Below are positions 32,964 through 42,160 of a stretch of DNA of 64,000 bases, one piece after another. The DNA comes from Flavobacteriales bacterium ALC-1 (GTDB taxonomy: Bacteria > Bacteroidota > Bacteroidia > Flavobacteriales > Flavobacteriaceae), in assembly GCA_000171875.1 (NCBI GenBank), contig ABHI01000006.1:40633-104632 (forward strand). Reading direction: 5' to 3'. The notes below the pieces were generated by a model, which was given only the letters and a program-made list of their open reading frames with translations, searched no databases and was not told the origin of the DNA. The position numbers and the translations under genes are program-made. Each line of letters starts with the position of its first letter. The stretch's first letter is position 1.

Positions 32964-34826
32964 TTAACTTTCTAGTTTTTCAGACAATTCAAACCATCGC
33001 ATTTCTTTTTCTTCAATAGTGTCAATGACAACTTGAAGCTCCTCAGATAGTTTTGAAATTTCGTCTTGCGATAATTCTGGGTTGCTAAATTTAATTTCTA
33101 CCGCTTTTTTATCAAGCTCTAAAGAGCGGATTTTGGATTCTAAATTTTTGTATTCCTTTTGCTCGTTATAAGATAATTTATTGGCCTCATTTTGTTTTAC
33201 AGCTTTGGTATTATCCGTTTTAGTAGTAACCTCTAATTGTTTAGGTTGACTACTGTCATATACTCTAAAATCTGAATAATTACCTGGGAAATCATCGATA
33301 ATACCTTCTCCTCTAAACACAAACATGTGATCTACAATCTTATCCATAAAATAACGATCGTGAGACACAACAAGAAGTACTCCAGGAAAATCCATTAAAA
33401 AGTTTTCTAGGACATTTAAGGTTACAATATCTAAATCGTTGGTAGGCTCATCTAAGATTAAAACATTAGGATTCTGAATTAAAACGGTACATAGATATAA
33501 TCTTTTTTGTTCTCCACCACTTAGCTTTTCTACAAAATCCCATTGCTTTTTTCGGTCGAATAAAAAGCGTTCTAATAATTGTTGTGCGCTAATTTGTCTG
33601 CCTTTAGCCAAAGGGATATAATCACCAAATTCTTTTATAACATCAATGACTTTTTGGTTAGGCTTGGCTTTAATTCCCCCTTGTGTATAGTAGCCAATTT
33701 TTACAGTTTCTCCAACAACTATTTTACCTCCATCTGGTTGTAAACTTTGTGTCAAAAGATTTAGAAATGTAGATTTTCCTGTGCCGTTTTTGCCAATGAT
33801 GCCAATACGTTCACCTTTTTTAAAAGTGTAATCAAACCCATTTAAAATCGTTTTATCCTTAAAAGCTTTTGAGACATTATGGAACTCTATAATTTTACTT
33901 CCTAAACGTTCCATATTTATTTCTAATTGCACTTGGTGGTCTTTACGACGTTTATGTGCTTTAGATTTTATTTCGAAGAAATCGTCAATTCTACTTTTAG
34001 ACTTAGTAGTTCGTGCTTTTGGTTGACGACGCATCCAATCGAGTTCTTTTTTAAAGAGTTGTTTTGCTTTGCCTACTTCGGTAGCTTCATTTTCTATTCG
34101 TGCTTCTTTCTTTTCTAAATAATAAGAATAGTTGCCTTTGTAGGTGTAGAGTTGTCCATGGTCTAATTCTATAATTTCATTACAAACACGTTCTAGAAAA
34201 TAACGGTCGTGAGTCACCATAAAAAGTGTTTGCTGTGTTTTAGCAAAGTAGGCTTCTAACCATTCTATCATTTCTAAATCGAGATGATTTGTTGGTTCAT
34301 CTAAAATTAAAATATCTGGTTTACTCAATAAAGCTTGTGCTAAGGCCAATCGTTTTTTCTGTCCACCAGAAAGTGTACTCACTTTAATTGATAAATCACC
34401 TAATTTTAATTGTGATAAGGTTTGTTGATATTGTGTTTCAAACTCCCAAGCATTATTTCTATCCATAGCTTCGAAAGCTAATTGATAAGCTTCTGTGTCC
34501 TCAGGATTTTTTAATGCATTTTCGTAGGCTTCTATTGTTTTTAAAATAGGAATGTCAGAAGCAAAAATGGTTTCTTCAACTGTAAGTTTAGTATCTAAAT
34601 AGGGCTCTTGATCTAAAAAGGCTAAACGGAGTCCTTTTCTGATGACAATTTGCCCTTCGTCTGGAGTATCTTTTCCTGATAGGATATTTAGAATTGATGT
34701 TTTTCCACTACCATTTTTTGCAACAAATGCAATTTTCTGATCTTTATGAATGCTAAAAGATAAATCTTTAAAAAGAACAAGTTCTCCATAAGATTTAGAT
34801 ATATTTTCTGCGTTGAGGTAATTCAA
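32964..34826 (-). CDS. ABC-F family ATP-binding protein (Uup/EttA-like)
   Basis: A 620-residue soluble protein with two ABC cassettes: Walker A VAKNGSGKTS (N-terminal half) and GIIGKNGTGKST (C-terminal half), signatures LSGGQKKRLALAQALL and LSGGEQKRLYLCTVL, and Walker B LILDEPTNHLDL and LILDEPTNDLDI. No membrane segments. The inter-domain linker is charged (RRQPKARTTKSKSRIDDFFEI), and the C-terminal part is a Lys/Glu coiled coil (KNLESKIRSLELDKKAVEIKF) as in Uup. ABC-F proteins act on ribosomes or in DNA branch handling. The methyltransferase gene follows without a gap. Confidence 0.93.
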   Translation of the reverse strand: MNYLNAENISKSYGELVLFKDLSFSIHKDQKIAFVAKNGSGKTSILNILSGKDTPDEGQIVIRKGLRLAFLDQEPYLDTKLTVEETIFASDIPILKTIEAYENALKNPEDTEAYQLAFEAMDRNNAWEFETQYQQTLSQLKLGDLSIKVSTLSGGQKKRLALAQALLSKPDILILDEPTNHLDLEMIEWLEAYFAKTQQTLFMVTHDRYFLERVCNEIIELDHGQLYTYKGNYSYYLEKKEARIENEATEVGKAKQLFKKELDWMRRQPKARTTKSKSRIDDFFEIKSKAHKRRKDHQVQLEINMERLGSKIIEFHNVSKAFKDKTILNGFDYTFKKGERIGIIGKNGTGKSTFLNLLTQSLQPDGGKIVVGETVKIGYYTQGGIKAKPNQKVIDVIKEFGDYIPLAKGRQISAQQLLERFLFDRKKQWDFVEKLSGGEQKRLYLCTVLIQNPNVLILDEPTNDLDIVTLNVLENFLMDFPGVLLVVSHDRYFMDKIVDHMFVFRGEGIIDDFPGNYSDFRVYDSSQPKQLEVTTKTDNTKAVKQNEANKLSYNEQKEYKNLESKIRSLELDKKAVEIKFSNPELSQDEISKLSEELQVVIDTIEEKEMRWFELSEKLES

Positions 34827-34876
34827 ATTAAAAATTTTTACAAAGAACTAAATAAACCAAAAAGAAACCTAATAGT

Positions 34877-34906
34877 TTTGATATTGATATTGATACATTA
34901 TATTTG
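34877..34906 (+). promoter_or_regulatory. Main promoter of the polysaccharide locus
   Basis: TTTG (34877-34880), an 18-base spacer and TATATTTG (34899-34906) match the Bacteroidota -33/-7 consensus. It lies 22 bases before the ATG of the OPX gene at 34929 and is divergent from the ABC-F gene. Confidence 0.75.
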
Positions 34907-34928
34907 TCTGTAAACATCCATTGCACAT

Positions 34929-35729
34929 ATGAAGCGTATAAAGCTTTTAATTATTTTACTGAGTTGTATCATTGTTTCTTCTTGTATTCCTCACAAAGAT
35001 ACAGTCTATCTTCAAAATAAAGAGAACTCAACTTTTGATACAATACAAAATAATTTAAGTGAGGTTCAAAAACCATATAGGATTCAAATCAATGATATAC
35101 TGAATGTAAGAGTTAAGTCGATAGATCAAAAAGCTGTAGAAATTCTTAATCCTACTGGTGATGCTAATTTGAATGCGGATAGTGCTGAACGTGCATATTT
35201 TGATGGTTTTACAGTAGATGTTCATGGTAATATTAGAATACCAACTTTGGGGTATCTTAACGTTTTAGGATTTACAACTGAAGAGATTGAAAAAATAATT
35301 GAAAAGAAACTACTTGATGAGCAGTTTAAAGAAACTGCTAATATTTTTGTTACCGTTAAACTTGCAGGGTTACGCTACACAGCAAATGGTGAAGTTGGTT
35401 CCCCTGGCAGTAATGTGTTATTTACAGATCGTGTAAATATTTTTGAAGCCATTGCAAATGTTGGTGAAATACTAATAACAGGTAATAAAAAAGATGTTTT
35501 AATTATTAGGCAATATCCTCAAGGTCAAAAAATACATCATTTAGATTTAACGGATATTAATGTTATGAAGTCTCCATATTATTATATCCAACCTAATGAT
35601 ATTATTTATGTTAAACCTTTAAAACAGAAATCTATAGGTACAGGCGAGACAGCTGTTTCAAGTTTAACAACTATAGCTACAATTGTTTCTTTATTGACGT
35701 CTTCAATTTTAATTTTCACACGACTATAA
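34929..35729 (+). CDS. Outer-membrane polysaccharide export lipoprotein (OPX, Wza-like)
   Basis: A 266-residue lipoprotein (signal ending LLSCIIVSSC, lipid Cys at residue 19) with a polysaccharide export sequence (YRIQINDILNVRVKS) and SLBB-type domain (LRYTANGEVGSPGSNVLFTDRVNIFEAIANVG). The tail ends in a hydrophobic helix (TTIATIVSLLTSSILIF), as in flavobacterial OPX proteins. It forms the outer-membrane channel for capsule/EPS export with Wzc. It begins the locus directly behind a good promoter, and the wzc gene follows after 3 bases. Confidence 0.92.
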   Translation: MKRIKLLIILLSCIIVSSCIPHKDTVYLQNKENSTFDTIQNNLSEVQKPYRIQINDILNVRVKSIDQKAVEILNPTGDANLNADSAERAYFDGFTVDVHGNIRIPTLGYLNVLGFTTEEIEKIIEKKLLDEQFKETANIFVTVKLAGLRYTANGEVGSPGSNVLFTDRVNIFEAIANVGEILITGNKKDVLIIRQYPQGQKIHHLDLTDINVMKSPYYYIQPNDIIYVKPLKQKSIGTGETAVSSLTTIATIVSLLTSSILIFTRL

Positions 35730-35732
35730 TAC

Positions 35733-38204
35733 ATGAATAATAGAGGTTACGATGATATAGATGAGATAGATTCACAACGTGTAAGCTTCGATTTTAAAGG
35801 TTATTTGTTTAAAGCACTTAATCTGTGGAAGTTTGTTTTATTATGTATTGGAGCTGCATTGCTTGTTGCCTATTTTGTTAATGTTAGGAAGGAAAACATA
35901 TATCGATTAAATTCTTTAATCACCATAGATAATGACCAAAGTCCATTTTTCACTGCTAATACAAGTATCTCTTTTAATTGGGGCGGTGTTTCAGAAAAGG
36001 TAGGTAGTATTTTAACTGAGATAAAAACGAGGACGCATAATGAGCTTGTAGTTGACTCTCTTGAATTTTATAAGCAATATCTTAAGCAAGGAAAATATCA
36101 TTTAATAGATGTCTATAATGGGGCGCCTTTTGAAATTGAGACGGATAAATCTAAACCTCAATTATTAGGAAAAGCGATAGGAATAAAATTAATTAACAAT
36201 AAATCTTTTGAGTTGTTTTATGAGTTTGAAACGCAGAAAGGATTAGGTCAGATATATGATTCAAAGAAAAAAATAAGTGTTCATCTTAATCCGGGTTTGT
36301 TTTCTAAAGTATATAAATTTGGTGAACCTATTAAAACTTCTTTTTTTAATGGAGTCGTTAATATAAAATCTGATGCGTTAATAATAAAAAATGATACCTA
36401 TTTCATAAAGTATTTGAATTTTGACAGTGTGGTGAATCAGTATAAAAACAACATTCAAATTATACCGAATTCTAATGAATCTACATCAGTGTTAAAATTG
36501 TCATTAATAGGGAAAAATAAATCTAAGATTGTAGATTTTCTTAATGCGACATCTGCTATACTAAGCAGGACAGAATTAGAACGAAAGAATCTTTATGCCA
36601 CAAATACGATTAAGTTTATCGATAGTAGTTTGGGTGCTGTAAATAATGATTTAAAAGCTGTTACCGATGAAATGAATGACTTCAGAAAGGTTAATAAAGT
36701 TTTTAATGTTGAAGAAGAGATGATTCAAAAGTCAGAGCAACTAAAGAATTATGATCAAGAAAAATTAATTGAGGAATCAAAGTTAAATTATTTAAATAGT
36801 TTAGAAAGTTATCTAATTACAAAGACTGATTATTCAAATATTGCTGCTCCAACATCTGTTGGTATTGAAGAGATAAATATATTATCTAGTGTAAGTAAAA
36901 TAATTGCTTTATCCGTAGAAAGACGTAATTTAGAATATTCAACTAAAGAAGGATCTATATTATTCAATGATATAGATCGCCAAATAGATACAGAAAAGAA
37001 TGTTCTACTTGAGACTATTAGGGGTACTAAAAAAACTATTGGCGTACAACTTAATTCTATTAATAGGAAGATATCCAGTTTAGAATCTGAATTAATTGGT
37101 CTACCTAAGGATCAGCAAGAATACTTGAGAATTCAACGTAAACTAGATTTAAGTAGAGAGGCCTACGAAGTTTATCAGGTTAAAAGAGGTGAAGCGGCTA
37201 TTGTAAAAGCTGCTAATGTATCAGATATAACTGTTATTGATGAAGCAAAAGATATTGGTGATCCTCCTATTGGTCCAAATAAGTCTCTAAATTATATGAT
37301 GGGCTTAATGATTGGGTTCTTCTCACCGATGTTTTTGATATTTGTTTTGTATCTTTTAGATAATACAATTCATGGGTCCGAGGAGGTTGAAAGAATGTCT
37401 AACATCCCTATTTTAGGTTTAATAGGTAGACTAAATCATAAAAATAATTTGGTGGCCTATGAAAAACCTAAATCAGCCGTTGCAGAATCTTTTAGAGCAA
37501 TTAGGTCCAGCTTACAGTTTATTTTTAAAAATAAAACTAATGACTCAGGAGCTAGAACTATAATGATAACATCTTCAGTTAGTGGTGAAGGGAAAACATT
37601 TACCTCTATTAATATAGCTACAGTTTATGCACTTTCTGGAAAAAGAACAATTTTATTAGGATTGGATTTAAGAAAACCAAAAATCTTTGGTGATTTTAAT
37701 ATTAGAAATGAGAAAGGTGTGGTCAATTATCTTATTGAAGAAAGCACTTTAGATGAGATTACCATACATACTCATATTGAAAACTTAGATCTAATTACTT
37801 CTGGACCTATACCTCCAAACCCTTCAGAATTGTTAATGGGTGAAAAACTTAAAAAAATGATAAGTATACTTAAACAAGAGTATGATATCATTATTTTAGA
37901 TACGCCACCTTTGGGATTAGTTGCTGATGCATTGGAACTTGCAGAATATGCTGATGCAACTATTTTTATGGTGAGATTAGATTATACAAAAAAGGGTATG
38001 CTTCAACTTGTTAATGCGAAGTACAGATCTGGGGAACTAAAAAACATCAGTTTTGTTCTTAACTTTTATAAGCATAAAAGAGATCATAATTATGGCTATG
38101 GCTACGGTTATGGTTATGGCTACGGAGTCTATGGTAATGCGTATCATGAAAAAGAACAGGTTAGTTTGTTGGATAGAATTAAGATTTTCCTAAAAAGAAA
38201 ATAA
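35733..38204 (+). CDS. Polysaccharide co-polymerase / tyrosine autokinase (Wzc-like)
   Basis: An 823-residue inner-membrane protein. The first membrane segment (~31-50, LWKFVLLCIGAALLVAYFVN) starts a Wzz domain, a long periplasmic coiled-coil part follows (~290-490), then a second membrane segment (~525-548) and a BY-kinase domain with Walker A VSGEGKT (GEGKT at 618-622), Walker A' LLGLDLRKPK, and Walker B IIILDTPPLG. The C-terminal Tyr cluster YGYGYGYGYGYGVYG (about residues 787-801) is the site of autophosphorylation. This protein governs chain length and export with the OPX protein in Wzy-dependent systems. No cognate phosphatase (Wzb) is in the window. Confidence 0.95.
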   Translation: MNNRGYDDIDEIDSQRVSFDFKGYLFKALNLWKFVLLCIGAALLVAYFVNVRKENIYRLNSLITIDNDQSPFFTANTSISFNWGGVSEKVGSILTEIKTRTHNELVVDSLEFYKQYLKQGKYHLIDVYNGAPFEIETDKSKPQLLGKAIGIKLINNKSFELFYEFETQKGLGQIYDSKKKISVHLNPGLFSKVYKFGEPIKTSFFNGVVNIKSDALIIKNDTYFIKYLNFDSVVNQYKNNIQIIPNSNESTSVLKLSLIGKNKSKIVDFLNATSAILSRTELERKNLYATNTIKFIDSSLGAVNNDLKAVTDEMNDFRKVNKVFNVEEEMIQKSEQLKNYDQEKLIEESKLNYLNSLESYLITKTDYSNIAAPTSVGIEEINILSSVSKIIALSVERRNLEYSTKEGSILFNDIDRQIDTEKNVLLETIRGTKKTIGVQLNSINRKISSLESELIGLPKDQQEYLRIQRKLDLSREAYEVYQVKRGEAAIVKAANVSDITVIDEAKDIGDPPIGPNKSLNYMMGLMIGFFSPMFLIFVLYLLDNTIHGSEEVERMSNIPILGLIGRLNHKNNLVAYEKPKSAVAESFRAIRSSLQFIFKNKTNDSGARTIMITSSVSGEGKTFTSINIATVYALSGKRTILLGLDLRKPKIFGDFNIRNEKGVVNYLIEESTLDEITIHTHIENLDLITSGPIPPNPSELLMGEKLKKMISILKQEYDIIILDTPPLGLVADALELAEYADATIFMVRLDYTKKGMLQLVNAKYRSGELKNISFVLNFYKHKRDHNYGYGYGYGYGYGVYGNAYHEKEQVSLLDRIKIFLKRK

Positions 38205-38223
38205 TAGACTTTAATCATTTAAA

Positions 38224-38814
38224 TTGATAACAAAAACTCAACTTAAGCTAAAACGTACATTTGACGTTATTCTGGTTTTGGTGCTTTTACCTATATTCAT
38301 TATACCAATCATCCTGTTGATAATCTTTGCAACGTTAGATACCAAAAAGTACGGTGTATTTTCTCAGTTACGTGTAGGGCAATCAGGCAAACTTTTTAAA
38401 ATATATAAAATAAGAACCTTAAGAGAAGGTGTACATAAGCTTGGTCATTTAGAAAAAAGCGCTACACCATTAGGTAAATACTTAAGACATACTAAATTAG
38501 ACGAATTACCTCAATTATTTAATGTACTAATTGGAGATATGAGTTTTGTTGGTCCAAGACCTGATTTACAGGGGTTTGCAGATGAATTAGTAGGTGATGA
38601 TCGCATAATTTTGATTGTAAAACCGGGAATAACTGGTCCAGCTACCTTGAAATATAAGAATGAAGAACGTGTATTAGAACGACAAAAAGACCCAGAACAC
38701 TACAATAGAACGATTATTTGGGTAGATAAAGTGAAAATCAATAAAAAGTATGTACAGAATTACAGTTTTTACTTAGATTTGGCATTCATTTTAAAATCTA
38801 CTTTAAACAAATGA
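38224..38814 (+). CDS. Short initiating sugar-phosphate transferase (PglC/WcaJ catalytic type), TTG start
   Basis: A 196-residue monotopic phosphoglycosyltransferase with one N-terminal re-entrant helix (~11-37) and the catalytic domain FKIYKIRTLREG, LGKYLRHTKLDELPQLFNVLIGDMSFVGPRPDLQGFA. It loads a sugar-1-phosphate onto undecaprenyl phosphate, the first step of repeat-unit assembly. No ATG fits: the only possible start is TTG at 38224, 20 bases after the wzc stop. The gene overlaps the dehydrogenase gene by 4 bases. A second, longer member of the same superfamily is at 59316. Confidence 0.9.
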   Translation: MITKTQLKLKRTFDVILVLVLLPIFIIPIILLIIFATLDTKKYGVFSQLRVGQSGKLFKIYKIRTLREGVHKLGHLEKSATPLGKYLRHTKLDELPQLFNVLIGDMSFVGPRPDLQGFADELVGDDRIILIVKPGITGPATLKYKNEERVLERQKDPEHYNRTIIWVDKVKINKKYVQNYSFYLDLAFILKSTLNK

Positions 38815-40106
38815 CACATTCAGAAGACAAAATTGCAATCATAGGATTAGGTTATGTCGGTTTGCCCCTTGCCGTAGAATTTGCAAAAAAATTCTTCGTT
38901 GTTGGTTTTGATATCAATAAACAGCGAATCAACGAGTTAAATTCTGGTTTAGATAAAACACTAGAGGTTGATGATGATAATCTTAAATCTGTTTTAACAA
39001 CGGATTTAGAAGCAGAAAAAGGATTGTACATAACAGATAATTTTGATGCTTTATCTGTAGCTAACGTATATATAATTACAGTGCCAACTCCAACGGATGC
39101 TTTAAACAAACCTGTATTCACACCACTTATTAAAGCGAGTGAAGCTGTTGGTAAAGCCATGAGCAAAGGAGATATTGTTGTATATGAATCTACAGTGTAT
39201 CCAGGTGCTACTGAAGATATTTGTATACCAGTTGTTGAAAAAGCTTCTGGCTTAACATTTAATAAAGATTTTTATGCTGGTTATTCTCCTGAGCGAATTA
39301 ATCCAGGTGATAAGCATCATACGGTTACTAAAATATTAAAGGTTACTTCGGGTTCTACTCCAGAGATGGCTAAGAAAATAGACGATTTATATAAAACGGT
39401 TATTACCGCTGGTACACATTTGGCGCCATCAATAAAAGTTGCTGAAGCGGCAAAAGTGATTGAAAATTCTCAAAGGGATATTAATATTGCATTTGTTAAC
39501 GAATTATCTAAGATTTTTAGACTTTTAGACATAGATACTAAAGCGGTATTAGAAGCAGCAGGTACCAAATGGAATTTTCTTAAATTTTCACCAGGATTAG
39601 TTGGTGGTCACTGTATAGGTGTAGATCCTTATTACTTAGCACAAAAAGCTATAGAATCTGGGTACAATCCAGAAATTATATTAGCTGGTCGTAAAATGAA
39701 TGATAGTATGGGTAGTTATGTAGCTACTGAGACTGTTAAAATGATGATCAATAAAGGCGCAACGATAAAAGGGTCTAATGCTTTAGTGTTGGGTATGACT
39801 TTTAAGGAAAACTGCCCGGATATTAGAAACTCAAGAGTGATTGATATAATTGAAGAATTCCAGTCTTATCATGTTAATGTAGATGTTTATGATCCATGGG
39901 CTTCAAAAGAAGAGGTAAAGCACGAATATGATATAGATTTAAAATCTTCAATGTCTGAGTTGAAACCTGCTTATGATGCAATAGTTTTGGCTGTTTCTCA
40001 TAATGAGTTTTTAGAAATATCACTAGATAATTTAAAATCTGATAAGTGTGTAGTATTTGACGTGAAGTCTTTATTGCCACAAAATACTGTAGACGCTCGT
40101 TTATAA
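38811..40106 (+). CDS. UDP-HexNAc 6-dehydrogenase (TviB/WbpA-like)
   Basis: A 431-residue nucleotide-sugar dehydrogenase, expected to oxidise UDP-GlcNAc to UDP-GlcNAcA. The N-terminal NAD fold has GLGYVGLPLA (from residue 12) and the active-site Cys268 lies in GGHCIGVDPYYLA. Conserved YSPERINPGD, TKILKVTSGST and AEAAKVIENSQRDINIAF are in place. Paired with the next gene (TviC-like epimerase), the predicted product is UDP-GalNAcA, as in Vi antigen synthesis. The start ATG overlaps the preceding stop by 4 bases. Confidence 0.92.
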   Translation: MTHSEDKIAIIGLGYVGLPLAVEFAKKFFVVGFDINKQRINELNSGLDKTLEVDDDNLKSVLTTDLEAEKGLYITDNFDALSVANVYIITVPTPTDALNKPVFTPLIKASEAVGKAMSKGDIVVYESTVYPGATEDICIPVVEKASGLTFNKDFYAGYSPERINPGDKHHTVTKILKVTSGSTPEMAKKIDDLYKTVITAGTHLAPSIKVAEAAKVIENSQRDINIAFVNELSKIFRLLDIDTKAVLEAAGTKWNFLKFSPGLVGGHCIGVDPYYLAQKAIESGYNPEIILAGRKMNDSMGSYVATETVKMMINKGATIKGSNALVLGMTFKENCPDIRNSRVIDIIEEFQSYHVNVDVYDPWASKEEVKHEYDIDLKSSMSELKPAYDAIVLAVSHNEFLEISLDNLKSDKCVVFDVKSLLPQNTVDARL

Positions 40107-40127
40107 ACCAAATTATCCTACTAGATT

Positions 40128-41105
40128 ATGTACTCAAATCCACATCATACAGAAGATCTTTCTAAGTTAAGTTTTTTAATTACTGGAGGCGGAGGCTTTA
40201 TTGGCTCTAATCTTGCAGAATATTTATTAAAATACAACGCGAAAAAAGTAAGAGTTTTAGATAATTTTTCTAATGGTCATCGAAAGAATTTAGCTGAATT
40301 TCATGAGAATCCAGCTTTCGAATTAATAGAAGGTGATATTAGAGATTTAGAAACCTGTAAAAAAGCAATGGAAGGGATTGATTATGTCTCTCACCAAGCG
40401 GCTTTAGGTTCTGTACCGCGTTCAATAAATGATCCAGCAACAACTAACGAGGTGAATATTTCTGGGTTTTTAAATATGATGATTGCTCTTAAAGATAGCA
40501 CAACGGTAAAACGAATGGTGTATGCAGCATCTAGTTCTACTTATGGAGATAGTAAAGCTTTACCAAAAGTAGAGGATACTATTGGAAAACCATTATCTCC
40601 TTATGCTGTTACTAAGTTTGTTAACGAATTATATGCTGATGTCTTTGGGACTACTTATAATACAGATGTTATAGGTTTGAGATACTTCAATGTATTTGGA
40701 CCTAAACAAAGTCCCGATGGGGCCTATGCTGCTGTAATTCCATTATTTATGCAAGCTTTAAATGATAATGAACCATCTAAGATTAATGGTGATGGTGAGC
40801 AAACTAGAGATTTTACATTCATAGATAATGTGGTGCAAGCTAATGTAAAAGGCTTTTTCGCTTCTGAGGATGCAAAGAATGAAGTCTTTAATGTAGCATG
40901 CGGTGAACGTATTACTATAAATTATTTATGGGAATCTTTGCGTATAGCTGCAAAATCAGAATTAAAAGCCATCTATGGGCCACCAAGACAAGGTGATGTA
41001 AGAGATTCTTTAGCTAATATTTCTAAGGCTGAAAAGCTTTTAGGTTATAAGCCAAAGTATACAGTAAGAGAAGGATTAAAGATAACTTGGGATTATTTTA
41101 ATTAA
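40128..41105 (+). CDS. UDP-GlcNAc(A) C4 epimerase (TviC/WbpP-like), SDR family
   Basis: A 325-residue extended SDR. NAD-binding TGGGGFIGSN (19-28), SSSTYGDS, and catalytic Tyr159/Lys163 (YAVTK). The pieces GSVPRSINDPATTNEVNISG, LRYFNVFGPKQSPDGAYAAVIPLF and NGDGEQTRDFTFIDNVVQAN are characteristic of the WbpP/TviC group of UDP-N-acetylhexosamine (uronic acid) 4-epimerases. It probably converts UDP-GlcNAcA made by the preceding enzyme to UDP-GalNAcA. It ends the first transcription unit of the locus: a terminator follows at 41131. Confidence 0.92.
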   Translation: MYSNPHHTEDLSKLSFLITGGGGFIGSNLAEYLLKYNAKKVRVLDNFSNGHRKNLAEFHENPAFELIEGDIRDLETCKKAMEGIDYVSHQAALGSVPRSINDPATTNEVNISGFLNMMIALKDSTTVKRMVYAASSSTYGDSKALPKVEDTIGKPLSPYAVTKFVNELYADVFGTTYNTDVIGLRYFNVFGPKQSPDGAYAAVIPLFMQALNDNEPSKINGDGEQTRDFTFIDNVVQANVKGFFASEDAKNEVFNVACGERITINYLWESLRIAAKSELKAIYGPPRQGDVRDSLANISKAEKLLGYKPKYTVREGLKITWDYFN

Positions 41106-41130
41106 TAATTTACACAAACCATAATAATGA

Positions 41131-41164
41131 AGACCACTTTTTTGAAGTGGTTTTCTTGTTTTAT
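41131..41164 (+). terminator. Rho-independent terminator inside the polysaccharide locus
   Basis: ACCACTT (41133-41139) and AAGTGGT (41145-41151) form a stem around TTTTG, followed by TTTCTTGTTTTAT. It lies 26 bases after the epimerase stop and divides the locus into two transcription units. Confidence 0.75.
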
Positions 41165-41287
41165 AAAATGTTTAGTTGATTTTTAGTTCTCGTAGTTAAT
41201 TGTTTAAATCAATTGAATAAAAGCATTAGTAATAAGTCATTTTCCTGTTGATCATTTATTATATTAGCTTCAATAAATTAGAAAAAA
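41163..41287 (+). promoter_or_regulatory. Likely promoter region of the second polysaccharide unit
   Basis: AT-rich non-coding sequence between the terminator and the TTG start of the Wzm-like gene. A perfect TAnnTTTG box is missing; the nearest match is TTAGCTTC-type sequence around 41263-41272, with TTG upstream (41251). Promoter presence is inferred from the preceding terminator. Confidence 0.3.
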
Positions 41288-42160
41288 TTGAAGATTACAG
41301 AAGATAATTGGCTTTATGTGATATCCCCTAGGAAAAAGCTAATAGATTTTAACTTTAAAGAAATTTGGAGATATAAAGATCTTCTGTTTTTGTTTGTAAA
41401 ACGAGATATTATAACGCTTTATAAACAAACAATTCTTGGACCGTTATGGTATTTAATTCAGCCTTTATTTACCTCTTTAATTTTCACATTAATATTTAAT
41501 AACCTAGCAGATATACCTGTAAATGAAGGTGTGCCTAATTTTCTGTTTAATCTTGCAGGAATTACGGCATGGAATTATTTTAAAGAATGCTTAATTGGCA
41601 CTAGTGATACATTTAAAAAGAATGAAAACATTTTTGGTAAAGTCTATTTTCCGAGAGTTATAATGCCAATGTCTGTAGTCGTATCAAATCTATTAAAATT
41701 TGGAATACAGCTTTTAGTGTTATTGAGTTTTTATATTTACTATGTAGGTTTTGCAGAACCTAGATATACTATTTTACCTCAGTTTAATTTAATTCTTTTT
41801 CCGGTTTTAGTCGTTTTTATGGCGTTATTAGGTTTGGGTTTTGGAATGATAATTTCTTCAATGACCACTAAGTATAGAGATTTAACTTTTTTAGTTCAGT
41901 TTGGTGTTCAGTTATTAATGTATGGTTCTGCAGTGATGTATCCAATGGTGTATTTTAAGGATAAATTGCCCAACTATTATTGGCTTATTGAATGGAACCC
42001 AATAGCTATTATAGTGGAGTCATTTAGAACTATGGTTTTTGGGGTTGGGGATTTAGATAGCAATAAGTTAATATATACTGCCGTAATGAGTTGCTTGATT
42101 TTTTTGATAGGATTAGTTGTTTTTAATAAAACTGAAAAAAGCTTTATCGATACTATATAA
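41288..42160 (+). CDS. ABC-2 polysaccharide export permease (Wzm/KpsM-like), TTG start
   Basis: A 290-residue inner-membrane protein with six predicted membrane segments and the ABC-2 pattern (DLLFLFVKRDIITLYKQTILGPLWYLIQPLFTSLIF, and near the end EWNPIAIIVESFRTMVFG). It pairs with the following ATPase to flip an undecaprenyl-linked glycan across the inner membrane. No ATG is available before the conserved N-terminus, so TTG at 41288 is taken as start. The stop overlaps the ATG of the next gene (TAATG). Confidence 0.92.
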   Translation: MKITEDNWLYVISPRKKLIDFNFKEIWRYKDLLFLFVKRDIITLYKQTILGPLWYLIQPLFTSLIFTLIFNNLADIPVNEGVPNFLFNLAGITAWNYFKECLIGTSDTFKKNENIFGKVYFPRVIMPMSVVVSNLLKFGIQLLVLLSFYIYYVGFAEPRYTILPQFNLILFPVLVVFMALLGLGFGMIISSMTTKYRDLTFLVQFGVQLLMYGSAVMYPMVYFKDKLPNYYWLIEWNPIAIIVESFRTMVFGVGDLDSNKLIYTAVMSCLIFLIGLVVFNKTEKSFIDTI

